Shown in pieces: positions 30,622 through 38,235 of a DNA stretch of 64,000 nucleotides; positions within the stretch are counted from its first letter, which is position 1, and each line of letters begins with the position of its first letter. The translations under genes and the position numbers were made by a program. Below the pieces are notes generated by a model that made no database searches, was not told the origin of the DNA, and saw nothing but the letters and a program-made list of their open reading frames with translations. This DNA comes from Pseudomonadota bacterium (GTDB lineage Bacteria > Pseudomonadota > Gammaproteobacteria > Burkholderiales > Rhodocyclaceae), in NCBI GenBank assembly GCA_018241685.1, contig JAFEDJ010000067.1:186001-250000 (forward strand). Direction: 5' to 3'.

Positions 30622-33609
30622 TCAGGCCGGTCCGTTGCCGGCCGACCAGGCCCAGCGTTCGAATTCGGCGGAGGTCAGGGCGGGGGAGTACAGGTAGCCT
30701 TGGGCGTAGTCGCAGCTGGCGGCGACGAGCAGATCCCGCTGGGTGGTGGTTTCGACGCCTTCCGCGACGACCTTCAGGCCCAGCGCGTGGGCCATCACGA
30801 TGATGGCTTCGCACAGGGCCCGGTCATTGGCGTCGCAGCCCAGGTTGCGTACGAAGCTGCGGTCGATCTTGAGGTAGTCGATGTCGAAGCGCTTCAGGTA
30901 GGACAGCGATGAGTAGCCGGTGCCGAAGTCGTCGATCGCCACCTGGATGCCGGCATCGCGGAAGCCCAGCAGCTTCTTGTTGATCCGGGCTTCGGCGTGC
31001 AGCAGCAGGCTCTCGGTGATCTCGATGACCACGCTGTGCCCCGGAATGCCTTGCTCGGCCAGGTATTCCGGCCAGTGGGCCAGGGCGTTGCCGTCGTGGC
31101 GGATCTGGGCCGGCGAGGTATTGATGCTGATCTGGAAGTCGTCGTCGAAGCGCTGGCTCCAGTTGAGGGCCTGCTGGGCAGCCTGCTTGAAGACCCAGTC
31201 GCCGATGGGCACGATCAGCCCGGTTTCCTCTGCCACCGTGATGAACTCCAGCGGGCCGGTCAGGCCGCGCTGGGGATGGGCCCAGCGGAGCAGGGCTTCG
31301 GCCTTGCAGACCCGGCTGGTGGCCAGCTCGACGATGGGCTGGTAGTGGATCTGGAATTCCTTGGCGGCCAGCGCGTTGCGCAGGTCGTTGCTCAGATGCT
31401 GGCGTTGCTGGGCGGCCTCGTGCAGATCCGGCGTGAAGTAGCTGAAGCGGTTGCGGCCGGCATTCTTGGCCGCGTACATGGCCTGGTCGGCGTTCTTGAA
31501 GAGGATGTCCAGTTCGCGGGCGTCACTCGGGTAGAGCGTGATGCCGAGACTGGCTGAGACAAAGGCCTTGTCGGTGCCGAGCACGAAGGGACTGGAGAGC
31601 TTGTCGATGAGGGCATGGGCGATGCGTTCGACGCTCTCCATATCGTCCACGCAGGACAGGATCACCGTGAATTCGTCGCCGCCCAGACGGGCCACCGTAT
31701 CCGAGGCGCGCACACAGGCACTGATGCGCCGCCCGGCCTCGATCAGCAGGACGTCGCCCTTGTCGTGGCCGAGGGAGTCATTGACCTCCTTGAAGTGGTC
31801 CAGATCGATCAGCATCAGCACCATGGCGCGGCCACTGCGGTCGGCCAGGCGGGATTCGTGCTCCAGGCGGTCGTGGAACAGCTGGCGATTGGGCAACTGG
31901 GTCAGGCTGTCGAAATTGGCCTGTTTCCAGATCGTCTCTTCGAAGGCGATGCGGTCGGAGATGTCTCGGCCGACGGCCAGCACGCTGGTCACTGTGCCGG
32001 CCGTATCGACCTCTGCGGCCAGGTGGATGAGGCTGCAGAGCTCCTTGCCTTCCCTGTTGTGCCACTTCAGTTCGAACTGGGTATTCCTGCCGCTGGCGAG
32101 CACCTCCCGGATCTTGGCTTCGTAGATCTCGGCATTGCTGCCGCCGGGGACTTCGGACGGTCGTGTGCCGAGCAGTTCGGCGAGGCGCAGACCCGTTACC
32201 GAACTGAATGCCGGGTTGGCATAGATGCGCCGGCAGTCGCGGTCGTAGCGGGCGATGGAGTCGGGCGAGTTCTCGATGAGGGTGCGGGACTCCTGCTCCT
32301 TGGCGATCAGGGCCGCGGTGCGTTCATTGACGGTGTTCTCGAGGGAGGCGTTGATATCGTTGATCTGGCGGATCTTCTGGCTCACCGCATTGTTCATGGC
32401 GATGAAGCTCTGGGTCAGGTCGGCCAGTTCGTAGTCCAGGCCGGTCTTGTCGAGCAACTCCAGCTCGTCGTCCTGGATGGTGGCGGTGGTGTTGTCGGAG
32501 ACGCCCCGGAAGATGCGGCTGAGGGTGGTCAGCGGGCGGGAGATCGACGTGGAGAAATACCAGGCCAGGGGCAGCACGCAGGCCAGGATGGCGGCGGCGA
32601 TCAGCCCCAGGATGCGGATCATCTCCCAGGTGTTGGCCTCGACGATGGATTTCGAGCGCAGCGTGGCAATGCCGCCGATGGGGCGTCCATCGCGCTGGAG
32701 TGGAATCAGCCCCTGATAGTAGCCGGTGCCGTCGATGCTGATTTCGTTGAAGGTCAGGGCCGGGGCATTGCCTTGGGCAGGTTCCGCCTGGCCGTTCCAG
32801 TCCGCCTTGAGGTAGGTGGCGAGCGTGCCGTGACGCAGTCCGTCGGAGGTGAATACGTTGATGTCGGTGTCGGTCCGCCGGGCCAGTTCGTGGACGAAAG
32901 CCTGGTCGAGGCTGTAGATCATGACGATCAGGCCAACCTGCCTGGGAGCAGTCTGTCCGCTGGGATTGCCAGGGGTGCTGTCCAGGATCGGAGCGTGGAT
33001 TTCGATCGATAGTGCGTTGTCGATCAGCGCGAAGCGGGCGTCGGCCTTCTGAGGCAAGGGGGGGCCGAACTCGGGGTGAATGAACGGCGGTAGCGGGGCG
33101 GGTTTCAGTGTGATGCTGCGATTGTCACCATCGGCGGCGCCTTCCTTCATCATGAGGCGCAGGTCCGGGGCCCTTTCCACGAAGCCCGTCCGTTCAAGCC
33201 GGCCGTCGACGCGGGAGAAAGTGATCAAGTGGCCGGCGGCGTCGTAGAGGGCGATGCTGCCGGCGTGGGCCGTGTGGCGCGCCTCCTGGACGTCCTGTGC
33301 CAGTTGCTGGTAGGTGTTCTGCAGGGTTTCGCGGTCAAGATCGGAGCCGGCGTACTGGGACAGATACCAGACCGTGGCGCCCAGATTGTGTTGGGCGGCC
33401 AGGTGGCGGGCGGCGTCGAGCAGTCCGTTCTGGCGGGCGGCGAGCTCTTCGGAAATGATGGCGGCCGCTTGCCTCAGCTGGCTACGGGACTGTTCCCGGT
33501 ACTGGGTGCTGATGACGAAGGATACGGCCGACATGTAGGCCAGCGCCGTTGCCGTGCTGATGACGACGGCACTGAGCAACAGTCTGTTCCTGAGCTTGCG
33601 GATTCTCAT
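30622..33609 (-). CDS. membrane GGDEF-EAL protein with periplasmic sensor
   Basis: The protein has 995 residues. The first helix is at about 12-32, a periplasmic region of about 300 residues (YDAAGHLITFSR, FALIDNALSIEIHAP) follows, then a second helix at about 336-356. A HAMP-like segment (SISRPLTTLSRIFRGV), a coiled coil and a PAS domain (about 445-560) come next. The GGDEF domain has an intact RLGGDEF near 640. The EAL domain has KAEALLRW near 768, DDFGTGYSS and DRSFV. Both the diguanylate cyclase and phosphodiesterase signatures are complete. TorT-like 33664-34833 lies 54 bases upstream in the same direction, so the two are probably co-transcribed and may form one sensing system. Confidence 0.88.
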   Translation of the reverse strand: MRIRKLRNRLLLSAVVISTATALAYMSAVSFVISTQYREQSRSQLRQAAAIISEELAARQNGLLDAARHLAAQHNLGATVWYLSQYAGSDLDRETLQNTYQQLAQDVQEARHTAHAGSIALYDAAGHLITFSRVDGRLERTGFVERAPDLRLMMKEGAADGDNRSITLKPAPLPPFIHPEFGPPLPQKADARFALIDNALSIEIHAPILDSTPGNPSGQTAPRQVGLIVMIYSLDQAFVHELARRTDTDINVFTSDGLRHGTLATYLKADWNGQAEPAQGNAPALTFNEISIDGTGYYQGLIPLQRDGRPIGGIATLRSKSIVEANTWEMIRILGLIAAAILACVLPLAWYFSTSISRPLTTLSRIFRGVSDNTTATIQDDELELLDKTGLDYELADLTQSFIAMNNAVSQKIRQINDINASLENTVNERTAALIAKEQESRTLIENSPDSIARYDRDCRRIYANPAFSSVTGLRLAELLGTRPSEVPGGSNAEIYEAKIREVLASGRNTQFELKWHNREGKELCSLIHLAAEVDTAGTVTSVLAVGRDISDRIAFEETIWKQANFDSLTQLPNRQLFHDRLEHESRLADRSGRAMVLMLIDLDHFKEVNDSLGHDKGDVLLIEAGRRISACVRASDTVARLGGDEFTVILSCVDDMESVERIAHALIDKLSSPFVLGTDKAFVSASLGITLYPSDARELDILFKNADQAMYAAKNAGRNRFSYFTPDLHEAAQQRQHLSNDLRNALAAKEFQIHYQPIVELATSRVCKAEALLRWAHPQRGLTGPLEFITVAEETGLIVPIGDWVFKQAAQQALNWSQRFDDDFQISINTSPAQIRHDGNALAHWPEYLAEQGIPGHSVVIEITESLLLHAEARINKKLLGFRDAGIQVAIDDFGTGYSSLSYLKRFDIDYLKIDRSFVRNLGCDANDRALCEAIIVMAHALGLKVVAEGVETTTQRDLLVAASCDYAQGYLYSPALTSAEFERWAWSAGNGPA

Positions 33610-33663
33610 GCCGGTGGCGTCTCGTGGGAATGCCGGAGCCCGGATAGGCGCAGCGTAGGCAGC

Positions 33664-34833
33664 TTAAGGCCGTTCCTGCTGAGGGTCATAGGACAGAATT
33701 GGCGTGTAGCCGTCCGGTGCGATGGATTCGTCGAGCCGGTAGCTGTCCAGGCTGCTGTGGTCCACCATGCCAAGTTTGACGAGCAGGGTGTGCGGTGGTG
33801 TCTTGGCGCGCCCCTCCAGGTGATTGACGGCGGCGTTGATCGCCACGCGCGCTTGGCTCACGCCCTTGGTGTCGGCGGCGGCGAAGATCTCCTTGCGGCG
33901 GATCAGGCCGGCGATCTCGCGGGTCAGGTCGTAGGCGACGACGCGGATCCGGCCGTCGAGTCCGGCCTCGTGGATGGGCAGGCGCGCGGCGGGCGCGCAA
34001 CCGGTGCAGCCGATGATGTAGTCGAGGTCTTTTCCGTGGCGGGCCAGGAGTTGCGCCGCCAGTTGGGATTGCTCGATGCGGTCGCTGTCGCCGAAGCGGA
34101 TGTCCACGATATTGACGCGGATGGGCGCCGTGCGGGCGGCTTCGCGGCTACCTTCCACCTCGCCCTTGACCCAGCCAGCACCGGCCGGGCCGGGCAGCAG
34201 CGCAATGTTGATCGATGTGAGGCCGCGCTGCTGGGCATCGCGGATGACCCAGCGGGTTGCGTCGAGCCCCATGCTGTGCAGGGAGGTCGTGACCTTGACC
34301 GTCAGGTCGTCGCTGGTGCTGTCGTTGGCCAGTTCGAACACCGGGATGCCCTTCGCGCGGGCCCGGGCGATCGATGGATTGTTGCCGTCGAGGCTGATCG
34401 GCGATAGCACGATGGCGTCGTAGTGGCCGCTGCTGGCTTCCTCCATTTGACGCAGCTGGCCGATCAGGTCCTTGTAGCCGTCGGCCGGCAGGATGTCCAC
34501 CGCTACGCCGAGGCGCCGGGCTTCGCTGGTGACGCCGTAGCTGCAGCCGATCCAGTAGGGATCCTTGAGATGCGGGAACAGGAAGGCGATGCGCCACGGC
34601 CGGCTGGCCCGGGCGGTCATGGCGTAGGAGCCGGCGCTGACGCGTCCGCTGTGCAGGGCTTCATCGGCGGTCAGGCCTGGCGGAACCGGATGCTGGATGA
34701 TATGGACCGGTATGGGGGCGAACTTCACCGCCGCCGGCAGGGCGTTTGCCGTCGTTGAGTCACCGGGAGCGGCGTGGGCTGCCGTGACCAGTGAGGCCAT
34801 TGCGAGAAGGCGGGAGGCGCATGGCGTGAACAC
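33664..34833 (-). CDS. TorT-like periplasmic substrate-binding protein
   Basis: The protein has 389 residues from GTG 34833, which follows AAAGGGTGACTGG; the ATG at 34893 lacks such a site. A signal peptide (LLAMASLVTAAHAA) precedes a type-1 periplasmic binding fold: RIAFLFPHLKDPYWIGCSYG, DGYKDLIGQLRQMEEA, YIIGCTGCAPAA and IFAAADTKGVSQARVAINA. PHLKDPYW and the order of motifs match TorT, which in enterobacteria binds trimethylamine N-oxide and docks on the kinase TorS. No torS, torR or torA is nearby. The downstream partner is a membrane GGDEF-EAL protein. Confidence 0.75.
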   Translation of the reverse strand: MFTPCASRLLAMASLVTAAHAAPGDSTTANALPAAVKFAPIPVHIIQHPVPPGLTADEALHSGRVSAGSYAMTARASRPWRIAFLFPHLKDPYWIGCSYGVTSEARRLGVAVDILPADGYKDLIGQLRQMEEASSGHYDAIVLSPISLDGNNPSIARARAKGIPVFELANDSTSDDLTVKVTTSLHSMGLDATRWVIRDAQQRGLTSINIALLPGPAGAGWVKGEVEGSREAARTAPIRVNIVDIRFGDSDRIEQSQLAAQLLARHGKDLDYIIGCTGCAPAARLPIHEAGLDGRIRVVAYDLTREIAGLIRRKEIFAAADTKGVSQARVAINAAVNHLEGRAKTPPHTLLVKLGMVDHSSLDSYRLDESIAPDGYTPILSYDPQQERP

Positions 34834-34922
34834 CCAGTCACCCTTTCTTGTTGTGTCCGTTTCTGCCGATTGCCCGGCGTGAGGCGCGTGCATCCTGCAA
34901 GCCCGCGGGGCTTGTGTGGAGA

Positions 34923-36245
34923 TCAGCGTGACCGCCCGAGTGCTTTGCCCTGATACATGGCGCTATCCGCGTGTTTGAGCAGGGCACCGGCGTCCCGCCC
35001 ATCGTCTGGATGGATGGCTACCCCGATGCTGGCGCGGGTGTGCAGGGGCACACCACCGATGACGAACTCCTGCAGCAGGCTGCGGCGGATCTTGTCTGCC
35101 ACCTGGGCTGCGTCGGCGGGGCCGTGGATATCCTCGATGATCACCACGAACTCGTCGCCGCCGAGGCGGGCAACGGTGTCCACGTGGCGGACGCAGCCTC
35201 CCAGGCGGCGTGCAATTTCCTGCAGCAGCAGATCGCCTGCCGCGTGGCCGAGGGTGTCGTTCACTTTCTTGAAGTCGTCGATGTCCACATAAAGCAGGGC
35301 CATGCGGCCCTGGTGGCGCTGGCTGCGCCCCAGGGCTCTGTCCAGGCGCTCATGGAAGAGGCGGCGGTTGGGCAGGCCGGTCAGTTCGTCGTATTGGGCG
35401 GCGTGTACGAGTTCGGCTCTGAGTTGCCCGCGCTCGACGGCGATGGCGACCTGGGTGGCGACGAAGTTGAGCAGCTCCCGGTCCTTTTGCGAATCGAAGG
35501 TGCCGGCGTCTGCCCTGAGGATCAGGGCGCCGATGGCGTCCCGGCGGGTGACGAGAGGGAGGAAGAGCCAGGTGGTGCTTGCTGTGGAGGCGGTACCTGG
35601 GGGCAGGAGGTTCAGGTCGCTGATGAGCAGCGGATGTTCGCTGCCGATGACCTCACTGCAATAGCGGTGTGCGACGGGTTCATCGAGGAGGGGGGCGCTG
35701 CCGAACTGGTCCTGTTGGTAAGGGAAGCTCAGCAGCGTGCTCTGTCGGTCGCTGGTGGCAACGGCGACGCCGGTGAGTGGGATGCGTTCGGCGATGATCC
35801 GGTGGATCTGCGGGAACAGGCTGTCCAGGTCGTCAGCCTTGAGGGCTGCGTCGGCAATGGCGTAGGTGGCGGCCTGGAAGGCTTCGGCGCGCTTCTGTTC
35901 CGTAACGTCGCGAGCGACACCGATGCGCATGTTGTCGGCGTCCGACCAGCAGGCCGACCACATGATGTGCACGCGGCTGCCGTCCTTGCGCACATAGCGG
36001 TTTTCAAAGCCGACACGGGGATGGCCGGCCATGATGCGGTTGGCCTCCTGGAGGGTGTAGTCGCGGTCTTCAGGGGCGACGAAATCGATCATGGGGCGGC
36101 CGATGAGTTCGTCCGCCGTGTACTGGAAGATGCGCTCGCAGGCCGCGTTCACATAGGCAATACGACCGCTGGCTTCGACGAGAAAAACCGCGTCGAGGAG
36201 CAAATCGATGCTGTGCAGCAGGCGGTCCTGGTGATTCGTGTCCAT
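34923..36245 (-). CDS. PAS-GAF diguanylate cyclase
   Basis: The protein has 440 residues. The PAS domain is at about 10-120 (LLLDAVFLVEASGRIAYVNA, YVRKDGSRVHIMWSACWSD) and a GAF domain at about 125-270 (DLDSLFPQIHRIIAERIPL, LNFVATQVAIAVERGQL). The GGDEF domain has DELTGLPNRRLFHERL and RLGGDEFVVI near 380, so the cyclase active site is intact. The inhibitory I-site RxxD is not obvious before it. No membrane helix, so it is a cytoplasmic sensor. It lies 89 bases upstream of the TorT-like gene, same strand. Confidence 0.88.
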   Translation of the reverse strand: MDTNHQDRLLHSIDLLLDAVFLVEASGRIAYVNAACERIFQYTADELIGRPMIDFVAPEDRDYTLQEANRIMAGHPRVGFENRYVRKDGSRVHIMWSACWSDADNMRIGVARDVTEQKRAEAFQAATYAIADAALKADDLDSLFPQIHRIIAERIPLTGVAVATSDRQSTLLSFPYQQDQFGSAPLLDEPVAHRYCSEVIGSEHPLLISDLNLLPPGTASTASTTWLFLPLVTRRDAIGALILRADAGTFDSQKDRELLNFVATQVAIAVERGQLRAELVHAAQYDELTGLPNRRLFHERLDRALGRSQRHQGRMALLYVDIDDFKKVNDTLGHAAGDLLLQEIARRLGGCVRHVDTVARLGGDEFVVIIEDIHGPADAAQVADKIRRSLLQEFVIGGVPLHTRASIGVAIHPDDGRDAGALLKHADSAMYQGKALGRSR

Positions 36246-36407
36246 CTCGCGTCGGGGCTGGTCGTGCCGATTCTGTGTCGGTTCGGACGTAGATTGCCGG
36301 GGTGTTCTGCGCTACGCAAGCTGGAAATAGCAAAAATGCGATTTTCGGCACGAAGGGCCGCGTTTGCTTGTCTGAGCGGTCACGCGCTGTGTATGTGGCG
36401 CTGCCGC

Positions 36408-36983
36408 TCAGGGGGCAAGGTCGGGCAGGTTGGCGATGACTTCGGTGACGTCGCTACAGCGTTCAAGGATGTCCGTCACGACTGCCAGCGGCTCGGCGTG
36501 GATGCCCGGCAGGTCGCATTCGTGGGGCGGGCGGATCGCGAAGGCGAGTACCTCGGTCGGCGGGCAGAAGTCGGCGGCGACACCGGGTTTGTTGCCGCGG
36601 GCGTCGACGCGGTACCAGCCGAAGCCGTCGAGAAACACCGCGTTGAGTCCGTGCAGGCAGAAGGGCGCACCGTTGTCGTCGCCGACCGACAGGCGCTGAT
36701 AGCACAGGCCAGCGGGGATGGCGTTGGCGCGCAGCAGGGCGGCGAGCAGGTGGCTTTTGGCGTAGCAGTAGCCGGTGCCGTGCCGCAGCACGTCGGAGGC
36801 GCGGCAGGTCACCGGATTCTGTCGGTAGTCCCAACTGTGGCGGATGTGGTCGCGCACGAACTCGAAGCAGCGGCGGGCGATCTCGGTCTTGTCGGTGGTG
36901 CCGCTGGCGAGTTCGGCGGCTTTGGCGCTGACCTGCGGGTGGTCGAAGTCGATGTGGCGGCTGGCGGCGAGGTATTCGTGCAT
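36408..36983 (-). CDS. transglutaminase-like protein, 191 aa
   Basis: The start is ATG 36983 (MHEYLAASRHIDF). The triad is visible in order: Cys in GTGYCYAKSHLLAALLRA, His in CLHGLNAVFLDGFGWY and Asp in YRVDARGN. RDHIRHSWDYR and PCxA-like DVLRHG before the Cys are typical of bacterial transglutaminase-core proteins. Probably a cytoplasmic hydrolase of unknown substrate. It is on the minus strand after the cytochrome gene (78 bases) and may belong to the same transcript as the alcohol-oxidation genes. Confidence 0.75.
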   Translation of the reverse strand: MHEYLAASRHIDFDHPQVSAKAAELASGTTDKTEIARRCFEFVRDHIRHSWDYRQNPVTCRASDVLRHGTGYCYAKSHLLAALLRANAIPAGLCYQRLSVGDDNGAPFCLHGLNAVFLDGFGWYRVDARGNKPGVAADFCPPTEVLAFAIRPPHECDLPGIHAEPLAVVTDILERCSDVTEVIANLPDLAP

Positions 36984-37061
36984 CGGATGTGGGGTGGGCG
37001 GCGGGGCGGGAGGGCAGTATAGCAATCCCGCCGGCATGGCCCTACCCGACGTGGCAGGCTG

Positions 37062-37553
37062 TCAGCGGGACGCTGCCGGGGCGGCTGGACGGGAACGGCT
37101 TTCGAGGAAAGTCCGGATCGTCCAGATTGCGGCGGGTGGGAGTACATCCTTCCAGGCAGGCATGTGCACCACACCGACGCGGGTCTTGCCATATTGCACG
37201 GATTTGAGGAAGTACTGGTCGTTGTCGACGATACACATCTCGCGGATGGCCGGGTCGGCAATGCGCGAGCAGGCGCGGTCGAGCTTGAGCAGGTCGGGTC
37301 CGACCTGGCCTTTGTTGTCGGCATCGGGGCCGTGACAGCGGGCGCAGGCCCTGTTGAAGGCGTGGCGGCCGATGTCGGCGGCACGTTGGTTGCCGCGGTA
37401 GGGGTTGGCGTCGCCGGCCGCCCCGGTGATGGCGGGTAGCGCCGAGGTGTCCACGACGATGCTGGTGTCCGCCACTTCGTTGGCGCTGGCAAGGCTCGCG
37501 CCGAGCAGGACGCCAATGGCGAGGAGGCGGGCGCTGAGAGTGAGCTTGGGCAT
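37062..37553 (-). CDS. pedF: PedF-like cytochrome c
   Basis: The protein has 163 residues from ATG 37553. A signal peptide (LLAIGVLLGASLASA) is followed by one c-type heme site, RACARCHGPDADNKGQVGPD (CxxCH), and a distal Met probably in GVVHMPAWKDVL. The CHG-x-DA-x-xKG-x-xGP-x-L layout and an extra Cys pair (RACSRIADPA, EMCIVDN) resemble cytochrome c-550 PedF, the electron acceptor of PQQ ethanol/methanol dehydrogenases. It lies five bases after the pentapeptide-repeat gene and downstream of the dehydrogenase. Confidence 0.75.
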   Translation of the reverse strand: MPKLTLSARLLAIGVLLGASLASANEVADTSIVVDTSALPAITGAAGDANPYRGNQRAADIGRHAFNRACARCHGPDADNKGQVGPDLLKLDRACSRIADPAIREMCIVDNDQYFLKSVQYGKTRVGVVHMPAWKDVLPPAAIWTIRTFLESRSRPAAPAASR

Positions 37554-37558
37554 GGTGT

Positions 37559-38137
37559 TCACCAGTCGGTCGGGCAGCCGATGCAGCCCTCGAAGGACGA
37601 GTCGGGGAAGATGGTGTAGCGCAGCAGCGCGCCTTCCAGATTGGCGCCACGGAAGTTGGTGGTGCTGAACTTGGTTTCCTGCAGGTTGGCGTTGGTGAGC
37701 CTGGCGTCCTCGAACCACGCGAAAGCGGCGCGGGCGGCTTCGAGATTGGCTGCGGTGAGGTCGGCTCCGCTGAAGTCGCTGCGCATGATGCGGGCGAACT
37801 CCAGGTCGGCGCCGATCATTCTTGCATTGCGGAAGGAGGCGCCGGGGGCGTTGGCTTTGGACAGGCGTGCGCCGGTCAGGTCGGCGCCGTCGAAGATGGC
37901 TCCCGCGAGGTTGGCCGATCGCAGATCGGCGCGGGCCAGGTTGGCGCCAGTGAAGTCGGTGCCGGCGAGGTCGCGAGCCGATAGATCCACATGGCGCAGA
38001 TCGGCGCCCTGGCAGCGGGCATGGGGCCAGATGCCGCAGGACTTGTAGACGGGGGGATCGTCGGCCTGGGCCGTGCCGGCAAGCAGGGCTGCGGCAAGGG
38101 CGACCAGCACCGTGCGAAGGCGGGAATGGCAGTGCAT
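37559..38137 (-). CDS. exported pentapeptide-repeat protein
   Basis: The protein has 192 residues from ATG 38137. A signal peptide (LVALAAALLAGTAQA) is followed by about 23 tandem five-residue units of the A(D/N)L-x-x type (GADLRHVDL, ADLRSANLAGAIF, GADLTGARL, ADLTAANL, GANLEGALL). These fold into a right-handed beta helix. Flanking Cys residues occur at both ends (KSCGIWPHARC and FEGCIGCPTDW). Its placement between the PQQ dehydrogenase and its cytochrome suggests a periplasmic role in that system, but none is established. Confidence 0.8.
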   Translation of the reverse strand: MHCHSRLRTVLVALAAALLAGTAQADDPPVYKSCGIWPHARCQGADLRHVDLSARDLAGTDFTGANLARADLRSANLAGAIFDGADLTGARLSKANAPGASFRNARMIGADLEFARIMRSDFSGADLTAANLEAARAAFAWFEDARLTNANLQETKFSTTNFRGANLEGALLRYTIFPDSSFEGCIGCPTDW

Positions 38138-38177
38138 AGATGGGCTCCCAACGGTGGGGTAGCGGTGGTAGCTTATG

Positions 38178-38216
38178 AAGAAAAAGCCCAGGCCGGCCGG
38201 AGACGATCCGGCCCGG
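38178..38216 (-). terminator. rho-independent terminator after the PQQ dehydrogenase
   Basis: On the minus strand GGCCGGA-TCGTC-TCCGGCC forms a perfect 7-bp stem, followed by GGCCTGGGC and TTTTTCTT. It would separate or attenuate the downstream pentapeptide and cytochrome genes. Confidence 0.6.
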
Positions 38217-38235
38217 AGCAAGGCGCTGAAGGGGA

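Noticed and set aside
34971..37022. Plus-strand frame of 683 codons opposite three minus-strand genes
   Set aside because: It crosses gene borders of the cyclase and the transglutaminase-like gene and is only Gly/Val/Ala-rich sequence.
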